The translations under genes and the position numbers were made by a program. This document shows positions 23,790 through 35,870 of a stretch of 64,000 nucleotides of DNA, one piece after another (within the stretch, counting starts at the first letter, position 1; each line of letters starts with the position of its first letter). The DNA comes from Acanthococcus lagerstroemiae (lineage: Eukaryota; Arthropoda; Insecta; Hemiptera; Eriococcidae): positions 20,729,312 to 20,793,311 of the forward strand of contig CM063113.1 in assembly GCA_031841125.1 (NCBI GenBank). The letters run 5' to 3'. Under the pieces are notes generated by a model. The model was not told the DNA's origin, searched no databases, and saw only the letters and a list, made by a program, of their open reading frames with translations.

Positions 23790-25640
23790 GGATGAGTCGT
23801 AGCCCAGCTTTAGTGAGTCTAAATAGAGTCAAAAAGTCTGAACAAATCCGAGTGAGTCGTACATACCTCAAAATGTGGTCTGATAAATCACAAGGAGTCA
23901 GCATGAATCTCGTCAGAGTCTAACAAGGCTTAACAAGTCTGAAGGAGTCTGATTCAGTTCTAGCGGGTGTTAGATTAGCCTTTATTAATTTTACTCTCGG
24001 TAGATTTTCTTCAAATTTTAGACAGGACTCCCTCTCCCTCTAGATCAGTTTCAATAAGATAAAACTCCTGGTCAGTAAGGGGACATGAATTATTGAAGAA
24101 AATGAATGGTTTCATTGCGGCCCGATGTAGAGTTTGACGGAGTTCAGGCTCATAATTCATTGCGTCCCAGTTCATTTAGCGTCATCCAGAGTGCACCACG
24201 GGGAGACGGACCGAACTGCAGTCAAGAGTATCAATATACATCCAGATAATTATTCATCGAAATCTGAATAACAGGATGTCTACCGGGTCTGAATTTTCCA
24301 ATTACTTGACTTTTCCTTGACCTTTTCTCACTTTTTTCATAACCGTTTTACACACCTACAAATATAACTTTATTCGTAGAACCTTACCAAGGTGGGAGAG
24401 GGGGCTCACAATAAATGGAAACACTAAAAAATACTATGAAAAAGGATATTATGTAATTATCTGAAAATATTTACGTTACTTTAAATTTACTTATAATTTT
24501 TTAAAAAATCGTGATAATGATTTTGAGGAAATTTAAATGAAAAATTTAAGACTTTTCATGACCACTATCCAAAATACTTGACTTTCTTTTATATAATTTC
24601 TAGATCGTGCGCAGAGGTCTATAGAATCAGTGCTGAACTCCACAGGTATATTAGAAAAATCAACTTCTCGTTAGATGACGATATTCTTAACTCTTAAATG
24701 CTCATACACGACCCTTGGAATGCTTAACTTTAGACTAACTTAATGAGGGTCGTCGTTCTAGCTGTACAAATGTACGGACCGTTTCGGCTGTATCAAATTT
24801 GGGGCAAATATCAAAGACGCTTTTGAGTAGCTAAATCTTACAAGCCCGCAAGGTGTCAAGAAGTCTTAAATAAATGTGAAAAAGTTAAACGTCGTAAACG
24901 CGCCTTCAAGAGTCGTAGCGAATTGTAAACAAGTTCAGAAAAGTTTTACTGAATTTTAAACACACATTCCTGAGTCTTAAACTAGTCTTGAAAAGTTTTA
25001 AAGAGTCTTGAGGAATCTTCACAAGTCGTAATCAAGTCTGAAATCTCTCGGTGCTGATGCGATGCCCGAAAGGGTAGTTTCCGGTGCCGGGGGTGCGGTA
25101 TCTCAGGGGCCACTTTGGCATGCGTGCATTGCCGTACGTCCCACCACACCAATCAAGTCTGAAAGAACTCGAAAGAATCTGTAGCAAGTTTAGAAGAATC
25201 ATAAAAAGTCTTAAAACAAGTCTTGAATAGTCTTAGCGAATATTAAACAGTTCGGGAAAATTTTTTTTAATTTACTCGTTTTAAAACGAAATGAAGAATT
25301 TTTATTAGTTGTGCCCTACTCTTGAAAAGCTTTAATAAAGTCTGGAAAATTTGTGAACAGTAAACGGTCATAAGCGAGTCTTACTACCAGTAAATCTGAA
25401 ACAAGAGCATTAGAGAGTCTGAAGTCTGGGAGTGCCTTGAATTCAGTTTTCGTTTTAAGGAGTTTTAATGTTCACCCACAAACCTTAAAAAGTTATAAGG
25501 ATTCTAGAAAGTCTTGACTCTATCTGTTGTCTTGAAGCTTGCGAAAGTGTTATAATAAAGAGTTGTACACGAGTTTGGAACAGTTTAGCGAGTCTTGAGT
25601 TAATAAGTTGAAAAAGCCGTGAAGATTGAGAAGTAGTATA
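23790..25640 (+). repeat. AGTCTT minisatellite with ~10-bp phasing
   Basis: AGTCTT, AGTCTG and one-base variants recur about every 10 bp, most clearly at 23800-23980, 24960-25043 and 25151-25220. Between 24965 and 25040, for example, successive units read GAGTCTTAAA, TAGTCTTGAA, AGTTTTAAAG, AGTCTTGAGG. The segment 24000-24830 is less regular. The array is interrupted by R110 copy 3 at 25044-25150. Sister arrays are listed separately. Non-coding. Confidence 0.75.
25044..25150 (+). repeat. R110 short interspersed repeat, copy 3, with 14-bp target duplication
   Basis: 107 bp containing TGATGCGAT, CGAAAGGGTAGTTTCCGG, GGGTGCGGTATCTCAGGGG, CACTTTGGCATGCGTGCAT and CCGTACGTCCCACCACACC. It is flanked on both sides by AATCAAGTCTGAAA (25030-25043 and 25151-25164). 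The flank is minisatellite sequence, so part of the match could be array periodicity. Even so, 14 perfect bases abutting the element on both sides is strong. Confidence 0.85.
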
Positions 25641-26123
25641 GCTACTCTTATAGGGATTACCTACTTGAGGAAAGAAATTGTAAGATCGAAGAAATTTGCC
25701 CAATTGGGAATCCATTAAGTTGAATGAATTTGATTCACGCAGACTATGGAAGGCGCCTCCATCCGAGCCAAAAGAATGTCGCAGAGTGCTGCCGATAGGG
25801 AAAGAGGAGACTCGGAGGCCGGAGGGCACGAAAAAAAACCCTATAGAAAATATGCTTATTCTCAACGTCAACAAGAAAAAAGTGAAAAGTACAAATCGTT
25901 CAAAACTCCAAGAATTTCTTTCTTATGTACTCGTTCAATTACCACAATGAGGGCGGAAGAATGATCCAACAACTGTGGAGGGGGTGAGGGTAATGAGTAT
26001 AATTCTGACACATTTTAAATCTCTGGATCTCTCACTAATGCATGTTAATTTCGTAATTTTGGATAACGGATTTTTTTTTTACCTATTAAGTCATTTTAGG
26101 TGCATATGTTGATGATATGAGAC

Positions 26124-26745
26124 CAGGGCAGGATTTAGAATTTCAGGCCCGGGGACTAAAGATTGGAGAACCCCCCTTCCCCGCAAAAAAAAACTGAAAC
26201 GTCTAGCTAAAATTATATGTGTATGCCTGTTACTCGTAAAAAAATCTGATTTTTAATAAATGGATTAGTTGGGAATAGTACCTAATGGTACTTTTTTGTA
26301 GGGTTTTCAAGTTCCTAGGAAGAAGTGGGTACGTTTTTTCAGACGTCAGGCATAAAGGTATGAAATAATATGTCTATACGTATTGGGGAAAAAAACTATG
26401 ATATTTAATTGGTAATGATCTTATTGGTTTGTAATGGTACCTGATGGTAAAATCCCCCCCCCTCACTGGTCACTGATGCGATACTCGAAAGGGTAGTTTC
26501 CGGGGCCAGAGGTGCGGTGTCTGGGGAGCCCACTTTGGCATGCGTGCATCGTCATACGTTCCACCAAACATAATGGTAACCTTTTAAGATTTGTAATTTT
26601 CTAGCGTTGAAGAAATGTGTTTTCGTAGTCAGCATTTTTAATGCAAGTAGGTACCTGATTGGCGATCGGTACACAATTTGTGTTTTCATCTCTATTTCTT
26701 CCCTATTTGGTGGGGGCCTAGAGTCCCGGGTACGCCTCTAAATTC
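26124..26745. mobile_element. Possible inverted-repeat element containing R110 copy 4
   Basis: GGATTTAGAATTTCAGGCCC at the left is partly inverted at the right (CCTAGAGTCCCGGGTACGCC, CTCTAAATTC). The agreement is imperfect and no target duplication was seen, so this is tentative. Confidence 0.3.
26440..26570 (+). repeat. R110 short interspersed repeat, copy 4
   Basis: It contains CACTGATGCGATACTCGAAA, GGGTAGTTTCCGGGG, GGTGCGGTGTCTGGGG, CACTTTGGCATGCGTGCAT and CATACGTTCCACCA. A possible duplication is TAATGGTA at 26432-26439 and 26571-26578. The C-rich start before position 26465 is not shared with other copies, so the left boundary is less certain than for copies 2, 3 and 5. Confidence 0.72.
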
Positions 26746-27529
26746 GAACTTGTGCAAGAACGAAAAAGCCAGCGGATTTGCCAACTGCTGAGGGAAAACT
26801 TAAAATCTGCCGACTCGAGCAATGATAAGGTGACTTCCTCGCCTTCATAATTCCGCCGCTGGCAGAAATGTGGGCAGCTCACATGGAACTTTCGGTGCAG
26901 TGCAAGAACAGTGGTTATTCAAAGCACATTGCTGAACTGACCCAAGGAGTATATGTACACTTACTGTCAATGACACTCGAGCCGGGGGCAACGGCCCCTT
27001 GCAACTACAGCGCAAGTTGTGCTCGAATCGCATCGATTTTGTTTATTACTGAAAAAGTCATTTGTTGACTCATAAGCTCATTCTTTACAAATGTCACGTT
27101 CAATATCAGGATACTGGTCGGAAAACCCACGAAAATCGGCGGCGATCCTCTATAATAAGGCGATGTGATCGCGTTCGGACCATATTTAGAGATGCGGTTC
27201 GTCTGTCATCTCGAGAGATGTGGCAATTACAAAAGCGCGGAGAAAAACGTGTACAAATATCGCGAGCAGTTATGTGTATCTGTAAATGGAAGTCGATTGC
27301 ATTTGATGTAAACACATTGCCTCGCATTGCCGTCTTATCACGAGGCAGTTAATTGGCACAAACGCGATTACACCGATAATCAGCCGAAATGCGATTTCTG
27401 GAAAAATCACGCCCCTGTATCAAATATATCGTGGATTCGTGTAATGTCAAGAAGGTTCAAAGACACGTACACAGATTTCCACTTGGATACGAGTACAGTT
27501 GTGTACGTCTCTAAATAGGTTCATGTACC
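26579..27529. other. Unassigned; single-copy CpG-containing stretch 26860-27500
   Basis: From about 26860 the composition becomes balanced and CG-containing, with short frames open on both strands (for example 27062-27352 plus and 27106-27327 minus). No domain, splice pair or repeat was recognised. It is a candidate host non-coding or regulatory stretch. Confidence 0.3.
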
Positions 27530-27790
27530 TGATCCTCCCTCAATTTGGTATTTCGGGTTGAAATTGGTGCCGAAATTTGGTACGTATTTTGCACAATTTC
27601 GTCTTTTTCAATCCCCACCCTAGATATTAGCAAATTCAGTCCGGGGGAGGAGCTGGGGTAATTCTATTTGCCCTAAGTTAGAATTCCAGGTTGAAATTAA
27701 GTGTGATGAGTTTGTACTTATTTTGTGCTGTACTGTACTCGCATCCCCACTTTTTGCATTTGACACCGTCTCTCGAGATACCGACTTACT
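27530..27790. repeat. Diverged tandem units related to the 4200-4700 array
   Basis: Two units sharing TTGAAATTGGTG / TTGAAATTAAGTG, GTACGTATTTTGCAC / GTACTTATTTTGTGC and CAATCCCCACC / CGCATCCCCAC. Spacing is about 125-130 bp. The GTACTTATTTTGTGC pieces recall the TGTACC units at 4200-4700. Non-coding. Confidence 0.45.
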
Positions 27791-27969
27791 GATTTATTGG
27801 GCGGAAGAGGGGATGGAGAAATAACTTTTTTACCTCATAGATCAGTACTCAGGGGACACGGATTAGAAATGATGTTTTCATTATTCATTGAAAAAATCAG
27901 TCTCCCCCTACTTTCTTCACGTCTTAAAACATTGCCGGGCGAGTCCTACTTCGAAAATTAGTGTGGCTC

Positions 27970-28554
27970 CAGGGTTGCCAAACCATTTTCAGATAAATCC
28001 CTACAATGTGCGAAAAAAATCCCTGCACAAACTAAAAAAATGTAATATGGGTATCATTTTACAGGTCTTAGCCTTCTCTATCAAATTCTGGTAATAATTT
28101 TTACAACCAGGATAACTGGACGCTATTCAGCAAAAGGGAACCAACTAACATTTGTAAACAAAATGAGTTATTAGACATGCCAGATGATACCCAAGACTTA
28201 TCACAATACTGATTTGGAATAAGAGTCTTTAATAAGGGTGCCTTCAAGTTCCTTATGTATAGAAAACATTTCGGCTAGCTGTATGGCTGTACCGCTGAAG
28301 GCTGAACACTTGTCGCTCGACGGGAATCGCGATTGTAACAGTCGAGGTTGGCCAAAAACAGAATTCGAGCTGTGTCAAATTTTTTCACTTTTTTTTTTTT
28401 AATAAAAAATTTCTGAAGGTAAAAAATTAGTAAAAATCTGAAGATTTGGAAATATCCCTGCAAAAAGAAATATCCCTGCCAAAATCCCTATCATTTTTCA
28501 AGACGGAAAAAAATTCCAGTATTTAGGGATAAATCCCTACAGTTGGCAACCCTG
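27970..28554 (+). mobile_element. hAT-like element, CAGGGTTGCCAAC family, copy 1 (with nested MITE end)
   Basis: It begins CAGGGTTGCCAAACC and ends AGTTGGCAACCCTG, with a perfect 8-bp duplication TGTGGCTC at 27962-27969 and 28555-28562. At 585 bp it is non-coding. It contains a 58-bp left end of the TGGACG MITE (28117-28174). Repeated AAATCCCTGC/AAATCCCTAC words lie near both termini. Confidence 0.88.
28117..28174 (+). mobile_element. Left-end fragment of the TGGACG MITE
   Basis: TGGACGCTATTCAGCAAAAG and the following GGGAACCAACTAACATTTG, AACAAAATGAGTTATTAG match the left terminus of the element at 1276-1526. The rest is absent, so this is a broken copy inside the 27970-28554 element. Confidence 0.8.
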
Positions 28555-28562
28555 TGTGGCTC

Positions 28563-28664
28563 TCTGTTCCTCAAATCCCCTAAAAGTCCTTTATTTTGAA
28601 GAAAGCTTCAAAAATAAAATAAAATCTGCAGTTCCTTCAACAGTCCCTTGGCCAAGCAAGTTCT

Positions 28665-28696
<32 letters not shown>

Positions 28697-29280
28697 ATGG
28701 TGGATGGAGTACTTATCCGAAGAAAATACAAGTAGGTAGAAATGATGTACTTTTTTACAAGTTATTGAAACTAAACCAGTGGTGTTCAGGCAAAGTGCAT
28801 AAAATATACAAGGTACACTTCCAAATAATCTCCAAAATTGAGAGGGTGCACGGTAAATACGGCAAATGGTCATCAAAAATTAATCTTCCCGTTCCAAAAA
28901 TGATTTAAAAATTCAGTACATAAATCATCTGGAAACACCGTTTATATTGTTCGCTATTTTGAAAATTCAGTAGATTTAGAGAATATCAACGTTGCCCACT
29001 TTCAAATAACACATGGGAAGTAAAAATGAATGAACAGTCCAAAAAATGGAGAAGGTCGCTATTGTGGCCGCTATTTGCCCAATATGGCCATCCAAGTTTT
29101 CATTGAAAGTATATGTGCGGCAGACGTGTCTGATGTGGCCACTTGCAGCCCTAATAAGGCCCCTTGTGCTAATGTTCCTACTCGAGTTTTCCTTATACTT
29201 TTATTTACATACATTTTTCAATGTTTTGTGAACATAGAGTAGTTCAGGTGACACAACCGGAAAAAACATTCATAAATCTT
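28563..29280. other. Unassigned, with A-run of about 30
   Basis: A long A homopolymer lies at 28665-28695. It would suit the tail of a retrotransposed sequence, but no duplicated flanks or coding upstream sequence were found. Short frames at 29030-29242 have no recognised domain. Confidence 0.3.
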
Positions 29281-29935
29281 GAAAATATTCGAGGAGATCA
29301 GATGAGGTTCCATTTGAAAAGTATTTTAGACTTATTTAGGACTCGTTTAAACCAATTTGGATACGTTTAAGGCAGTGGCGTAACTAGGGGGGGGGGGCAA
29401 AGTAAAATTTTCAAGGGAGAAAAAGTCGAAAATTGAGGTATTTCTAAAAAATCTTCGATATTAAAAGACTACTTTATAAAAATGAAGGTAAAATTACTGC
29501 TCGAACAAACATTTTTCGAAGAAACGTGTTTTAAAGGCGAAAAATTACTCATTTTTGCATATTTTACATTCAATTTCAGGTGCCTTGGAGCATTCGCCCC
29601 CTTTTCCCCCTGACTACGCCACTGGTTTAAGAAGGCGCACCCTGGCATATTCAGAACTACTCAGGACTACTGTAATTGAGGATCTCATTCAAGACTACAT
29701 ATTTTACACTTGGTTGAGACTTTTTTCAGACACTTGGACTTATTCAATATCTTCCAAGCTTTTCAGGACTTCTCATGTTGAGATGAGTCTTTAAGAGTCT
29801 GAAACATGTCTGGAGGTCTTGTAGACTCCTGAAAAGTGTACAAGTTTAAATCATGTGTGCCAGATTTTTGAAAAAGTTTTGAAGAATCTCACACAAGTTT
29901 GGAAGAGTCCTGGACAGTAATGAAACCTTTCCGAG
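29280..29935. repeat. 10-bp-phased minisatellite with orientation flip near 29785
   Basis: AAGACT/GGACTT-type words dominate up to about 29780 and AGTCTT/AGTCTG-type words follow. The switch sits at a small inverted repeat (CTCATGTTGAGATGAG). A MITE at 29373-29624 interrupts the left part. Confidence 0.6.
29373..29624 (-). mobile_element. hAT-like MITE, CAGTGGCGTAGC family, copy 2
   Basis: The ends are CAGTGGCGTAACTAGG and TGACTACGCCACTG. The duplication is GTTTAAGG (29365-29372) and GTTTAAGA (29625-29632). The interior, read on the minus strand, matches 34659-34929 (TTTTTTCGAAAA-like region, ATTTTACCTTCATTTT). 252 bp, with a G12 run close to the left end. Confidence 0.88.
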
Positions 29936-30187
29936 GTTTCAGCTGCCTGAATGAAACCTAAATGTTGATATTTTCCGATGAAATTGCGCTCGCCCCCTTT
30001 TTGTACCAAAATGAAACATTGCAAGTACGGGCGTCATCAGAAATTCCTCCAGAGAGAGTTCTGTTTTGAGAGATGATTCACGACTTCTAGCTGAATCATG
30101 AATTTTGTAAAAATCTAGGGGCACAAATCCCGCTTGCAGAACCCATGATTTTAATCTCAAGTTTGTGCTTCATTCAAACATGAACAC

Positions 30188-30460
30188 CCATGGCGGATCT
30201 AGCAATTTTCCAAGGACGGGGTTTTGAAAATAAAACTTTTTCCACCCCCACCCCCTAAAAAACCGAGATGGATGTCATTTTAAATAATTTCGAAAGCACA
30301 AGTTTCATACTGTGATTAAATCGTTTCAAAATGAACATTGTAGACTGTAGAATGCTGCAGATACTCAAAAACAGGAGAAAAACTCAAAATTCGCAATGTT
30401 TTTTTCCTCTTCTTCGGCCCGAAGGGGGTGTCCGAACCCTCCTCCATGGATCCGCCACTT
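30188..30460 (+). mobile_element. hAT-like MITE, GGCGGATCTAG family, copy 2
   Basis: It starts CCATGGCGGATCTAGCAATT and ends CATGGATCCGCCACTT. It is flanked by ATGAACAC (30180-30187) and ATGAACAA (30461-30468). TTCTTCGGCCCGAAGGGGGT near the right end is shared with 12468-12735. Confidence 0.86.
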
Positions 30461-30689
30461 ATGAACAATGCGCATTATCCTTTCTTATTTCATGTTTTAA
30501 AAAGTAAGCATAAACGTCGTACCCCCGTATGTATAAAAGTGGTGGAGGTAGGATAAATGAGGCGTTAAAAAAAAATTCATTTTTGTATTAATTTATATAG
30601 CTTTCTTGTTTTTACATTTAGGTATTTCGCTCCATATTATAGTATAATTAGCTGTCTAATATTAACTTACATATATTTGCCGACAGCGA

Positions 30690-31850
30690 CTAGAAAAATA
30701 CCTATTGCCCTTATGGGCGAAAGCTGATCTCAGTCTTGGCCATTCTGGTATGCACTGAGCAACGCGGGGTGGTACATTTTATGAGTTAGTAGGGATGTGA
30801 TCTCATGTATCCAACTAATTTTTTGTTTTCCTTTTTTTGTTCTTTTATGTTTCAGAAACTGCAAAATGTTGTCTTTACCCCCCAGTTATTTCCCTCTCTC
30901 TTGCTATAAGTCCCGCCTCATCCCACTTACGGTACAGACTCTCTTCCACGAGGATTTCGTTCTCTTTTAGCAGAGTTTTGACTTTTCCTTCTTACACTCT
31001 GTTTTATCTGAGCTAGTCCTTTTTCCATTTTGTTCTATGTTACTTGTAGCTTATTTTTGTCTAGTTTTCTTAGTTCCCACGTTTGTGCCCCGTAGGTTAT
31101 GGTCGGGATGACAGGTATTAAACATTCTTGCTTTCATTTTCAATGGTAGGTTTGCTTTAAGAATTCTCTTCAGGGCCCAGTACTTGTTCCATCCTAGTTT
31201 TATCCTCCTGTTCACCTCTTTTTCGTACCTATGTTTCATACTAATTGTTTGTCCTAAATAAATCACTTCGTCCACTACTTTTACTGTATGGTTGTTTACT
31301 ATAATGCTTTTGCTCTCTTTTTCATCATTTTCTATCATGTTTGTTTTTGCCATATTTATTTATAGGCCCGCTTTTACACTGGCGTTGTACATTTCTTTCA
31401 ACATTTTTTCTAATTTTTTTTCTTCGTCTGCTAGGATTACCACATCGTCCGCAAAGCGGAGGTTGTTTAGTTACGAACCGTTTACATTTACTCCTTCTCC
31501 CTCCCATTCTAGCTCCCTGAAGATTTCTTCCAATGCAATATTGAAGAGCGTGGACGACAATGGGGCCTTACTCCCCTTTTTATTTCGAATTCTTTCCCCG
31601 TAACATCCGTAACTACCATTGTTTTTGCTCCCTCATACATTACCCTTATTGTTTCTATAACTTTTTTGTTGTAACCTTGATTTTTCATAGCTGCGAAGAG
31701 AAACGAGTGCTTTACATATTGTATCAAATGATTTTTTATAATCTACGAAGGTCATATATAAATCTAAGTTATAATCCTCGCTTTTTTCTATTACCTGATT
31801 AATGATATGAAAATTTGATACTGAATTTTTTGTCAATAGCAAAAAATTTA
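30690..31850 (-). pseudogene. LINE reverse-transcriptase and C-terminal fragment, frameshifted
   Basis: The minus strand encodes, in several frames, a non-LTR reverse transcriptase from the palm to the C-terminal region. MTFVDYKKSFDTI comes first, then EFEIKRGVR with a damaged QGDP box and LRFADDVVILADEEKKLEK. VIYLGQTISMKHRYEKEVNR and RIKLGWNKYWALKRILKANL follow. The FADD box is intact at 31444-31455. At least three frame changes and some stops separate these pieces, and the 5' part with the endonuclease is missing. The order matches the LINE at 35880-39040 but the sequence differs, so this is another lineage or an older copy. Its 3' end lies near 30700 without a clear tail. Confidence 0.85.
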
Positions 31851-33449
31851 TTATTTTGCCAAAAAATCATGTTTTTTCTCCTGAAAATGGATTCTGCTCT
31901 CCTCCTCCCCAGAAACTCTTTCTTATAACTGCCAATTTCGTTTTCAGAAAACATAGTACAACTACCGCTCAGAATAATCAGAGGGGAGGAGCAACGGAAT
32001 CGGAGTACCTAGTAGACTTTCAGCACCAGCACACAGCCTGAAGACACGAGAAGAACAAATAAAAACGATAACAGCGGGTTGTCCGCATGGAGAAAGGCAG
32101 GGTGAAAATAGGAGTCATATTGTTTTTAACTTTAGTATCGGCTTCGGTGTGTGGATTAAGTTCAAAAGCCTAAAGAAATTGTCTGGAACTAGAAATTGTC
32201 TGTGTGATGTCACGCTGCGACAGAAGTTACAACAGATTTATCGAAGTGGCTGTGAAATAACGTTGATGTTTTAATTCACGGTTTAAATAGAGAGAAAAAA
32301 ACAATCATCGTTTAAACAATAATTTTTTTACCCTACTGTAAACGCCAAAGCTTTTGTTGTGTAAAACAGCGGTATGCATTGTACGTTGGGAAAATGTTGA
32401 ACGGAAATTTATAGCTAACAAGTCTAGTCGAGTAGTCGGCTTGTAGATACAGAAAAGATTAGAATCGAGTGGGAATACAGCAAATGGCAGAGACCTTTTA
32501 GTGGAGATATTTGGCGAGTATACGACATAAATAGTCTGGCAGCCAGTGTGCCGGCTATCAGTTACACTAAGGTCCCCAGAAGCTCGAAAACCGCATATTC
32601 AAGTGACACAAGACGGAGAATTTATCCGATTTTAGAGCCTGCACCGAGACCAGCGACCCATCTCACAGAAAACAAAATCATTTTGTATCCGATCGCTGTC
32701 AAATGATAGATTGAAATCCACGTGAACAAACTATTCAACATCATTAGAAAATGAGGAGCAAACTACCGTATAAGAGGGGCGTGATGCTCCATGTGTTGAT
32801 ATTTATCAATAGAACTCAAATAGTCAGAATTTTATTCACTAGTCTGGGCGTACTCACAAATCAATCTGTATTGTCAGCTATTAAAGTTGAAAGCTCATTT
32901 TCACGACTTCCGGATGAACTACAAACACGTCCCCAAACCTCCCACTCGGGGGTCCCCCTAATATGGACAAAAACATTCTCCTTCTGATTAACTCTCCAAG
33001 ATTTGTAAATCATTGCTCATATTAAAAAAATGTTCGTGACAAAATCATTTTCGAATTTCCCATTGAGGACGATGCTTTCACATTTTTCTGTAACAGCATT
33101 AGGACTGCTAGAAAAGGGCGTTGAAAGTAACCCCTTTAAGAACTACCTGTTGACATAACCTGATGGAGAGACTAGCAGTTTTTTCAGCTACTTAACTACT
33201 TTACGAAGTGGGTAATTAGAATTGATTTTAATTAATTTTCTGCGAAGCCTCTTTTTTACCATCGTGCCTTTCCGTCTCTAAAATATTTCCCGGCTCCGTG
33301 TACCCTTCCTCTCAATACCACACTTAAAATTTGATATGTATTCAACTGGTTTCTAGCACGAGTGGAATAATTAACTACTTCTATGGCGATCTGAAATAAA
33401 ATCGATTTATTGTTCGTGGGGTAAGGAAGCTGGATCCTGTGGTTTCACT
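31851..33449. other. Unassigned stretch
   Basis: Mixed AT-rich DNA with no recognised gene, transposon end or tandem array on either strand. Short frames (31856-32041, 32751-32987) show no domain. Confidence 0.3.
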
Positions 33450-34080
33450 TCAGATATCAAAGTCCCCTTAAATGAAGGCTGAGTACGTGAAAGGGATGGG
33501 AGACAAAATTTTTATCGAATAATTAGGTCCGGGGGTCGATGGATTCTTTCTGGTTTAATTTTTCCTGTATTTTCCAAAATACTGCGCTTATAGAAGAAGA
33601 GAGAGAGGGCTGAAATTCGAGATTTTGACAAATTCACTACAGTCGTCTCTTGTTGGGTTCTGATGGTCGCTGAACTCGTTTTTGATATTATTTTGAAGCC
33701 CCTTTGAAAATTGGGGATTCCAGATGCGACTGAGTGGAGGTATCACAAGTTTCTGTGCAATGCATATTACACATATGAGTATCAGATTGTAAATTTCAAG
33801 GGTTAGATTCATTTCTGAGACTACTTCTGCGTTATTTTCCAAACTACGGAACCTAGGGGAGGGAGAGGCAGCAGAACTCATTTTTGATATTATTTGAACA
33901 CTGGCGAACCCATGCAAAGGACTCGAGAAAGGAGGGAGAGGGTGAACATTTTTCATAAAATGGATGTTGAATAATAGGTCTCCAAAAGTTGTTGGATTTT
34001 TTCTAATAGGTATTATATCGATAGCATTTTCCAAAGGCACTTACAAAGAGTGACAGAGTCAGCATTTTAAAGCTGGAAAA
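33450..34080. repeat. Degenerate tandem repeat block
   Basis: GGTCGCTGAACTCGTTTTTG, GATATTATTTTGAAGCCCC and GAACTCATTTTTGATATTA recur, matching the 17010-18720 family. A 150-codon minus-strand frame (33588-34040) runs across it. It is low-complexity, has no domain and is best read as a by-product. Confidence 0.45.
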
Positions 34081-34658
34081 TGTGGACAAATATTTCAACA
34101 GTTATTACGATGATGATTTATGACAAATGAATATCTTTCATAAAAGTTTTCCCACAAAATGAGTATTAAGTAACGAACGCTCTCGAATATTCCAGATAAA
34201 CAGCGAAAGATTGGGCAATGAATAGAAAATTTGATCGAAGAAGCGACAAGACGATTTGATAAGGGAAAGGATGTATAAAGGTAGTATCGTAGGAATAAAA
34301 GGGAGAGGGTACCTTGTATCATTTGTACCCTTCTTCTCACCACCAGAAAGAATTGAAAGCTATTTAAAAAGTTGATGAAGAAATGCTGTGACAGATTTCA
34401 CGGACGTCTTACGAGATTTCTCACTTGTTAACTCAGCTTTCGGAGACAGTTTCTTCTCTTTCTATTGGTCAACTCAAATTTGTGCCCCCCTCTCCAACAA
34501 AGACCTTCACTACTGTATGTAAAGATCGCGTAACAACGATGTGGATGTATGGTTTTGAATTGCTATCATTGTACCTGTGCGAAATTAAATTACAGCTTTT
34601 GTTCTATCTTGTCTATTTTAGTTCGGTTCAAGAATGAAGCATTCGTATGTATATCATC

Positions 34659-34929
34659 CAGTGGCGTAGCCAAGGAGGAGGGCGAAGGGGGCGAATACCC
34701 CCAAGGCAGTTGTAATTGAATGTAAAATATACAAAAATGAGCAATTTTTTGCCTTTAGAACACGTTTTTTCGAAAACCTTTTGCTCGAGCAGTAATTTTA
34801 CCTTCATTTTCATAAAATAGTCCTCTAATATCGGCGATTTTCAAAAAATACCTCAATTCTCGACTTTTTCTCCCTTGAAAGTCTTACTTTGCCCCCCCCC
34901 CCCCTGGGAAAACCCTGGCGATGCCACTG
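34659..34929 (+). mobile_element. hAT-like MITE, CAGTGGCGTAGC family, copy 3
   Basis: The ends are CAGTGGCGTAGCCAAGG and CTGGCGATGCCACTG, with a perfect 8-bp duplication ATATCATC at 34651-34658 and 34930-34937. 271 bp, with a C14 run about 30 bp from the right end and CTAATATCGGCGATTTTC inside, as in 10011-10279. Confidence 0.92.
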
Positions 34930-34937
34930 ATATCATC

Positions 34938-35870
34938 CGTTTTATTGATGAGTCTCACTAGTCATTACAATGATATCTAATTACAGTGTGTGTCAGAAAC
35001 GAATCAAGCGAACTACCAATTACTGAGTATGCTGCATTTTACAAAAATTTGTGCTCCTCCCACCCCGTTATCGTTCGCAAAAGGGTTTCGTTGTTTTCAA
35101 ATAAGGTTTAAAATAATATCAAGAATGAGCTCAGTTGCACTCAGCACTCAATAAGAGAATCCCATTTTTCAACATTTTTAATTTCACTCCGCCCCCCCCC
35201 CACCACCGCATCATCTTCTGTAGATGCCGCAGTTCGGAAAATACGGCAAAAATAATGTCAGAAACGAATCCGAAAACTCTCAAAATCTATTATGATACCC
35301 ATATCGTAGGTAAATTTTTGCCAGCCCCTTGCAGATACCTCACTTTTAGGGAAAAACTGATATCAAAAATGAAACCAGAAGGTCGGAAAACCCCATGAAC
35401 AGAATTTAAATTTTCTTTCAGATATTCGTAGAAGTTCGAGTCGTATCATTATTTCACCCATGCTGAAAACGAATGAAATGTACAAAACTGTTCAATCTTA
35501 AATCTGATGTACGGAGGGGGAGTTGCACACGGAGATCAGAAATATTTCAGGGTTAGAAAGGCCCAATGGTAGAAAAGTAGCACCGAAGAAAGTTGGAACC
35601 AATATTCTAACTGCCGAACCTAGTAAAATGGTATAGCAGCTGATGAAACCGTTATTCTCCTCACAAGGTTTATGTGAAAATGTAGTTCCTCAGGGGGTTA
35701 TTTTCAGCTTCCCTTTTCCGGCAGCTCTAATGCAGATACGGGAAAATAGCAAAGGACCTTCTTTATGGAAAATTTGGCGTACAATAATTTCGTCTCGAAT
35801 ATTTTCCTGATACTAACAATGATTTACGAGTTGTACTGAAAAAAAACGGTAGGGGCCTTCTCGAGAAGGA
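34938..35870. other. Unassigned; includes a tandem-family remnant at 35090-35400
   Basis: No gene recognised. Around 35090-35400 the words AATATCAAGAATGAGCTCAG and CTGATATCAAAAATGAAACC match the degenerate tandem family. The LINE at about 35880 follows. Confidence 0.35.

Noticed and set aside
26769..26863. Short inverted element CCAGCGGA to CCGCCGCTGG
   Set aside because: The inverted match is about 10 bases, flanks do not duplicate, and the interior is only loosely like other MITEs.
33588..34040. 150-codon minus-strand frame
   Set aside because: It lies across the degenerate tandem repeat family and has no recognisable domain. It is better explained as repeat by-product.
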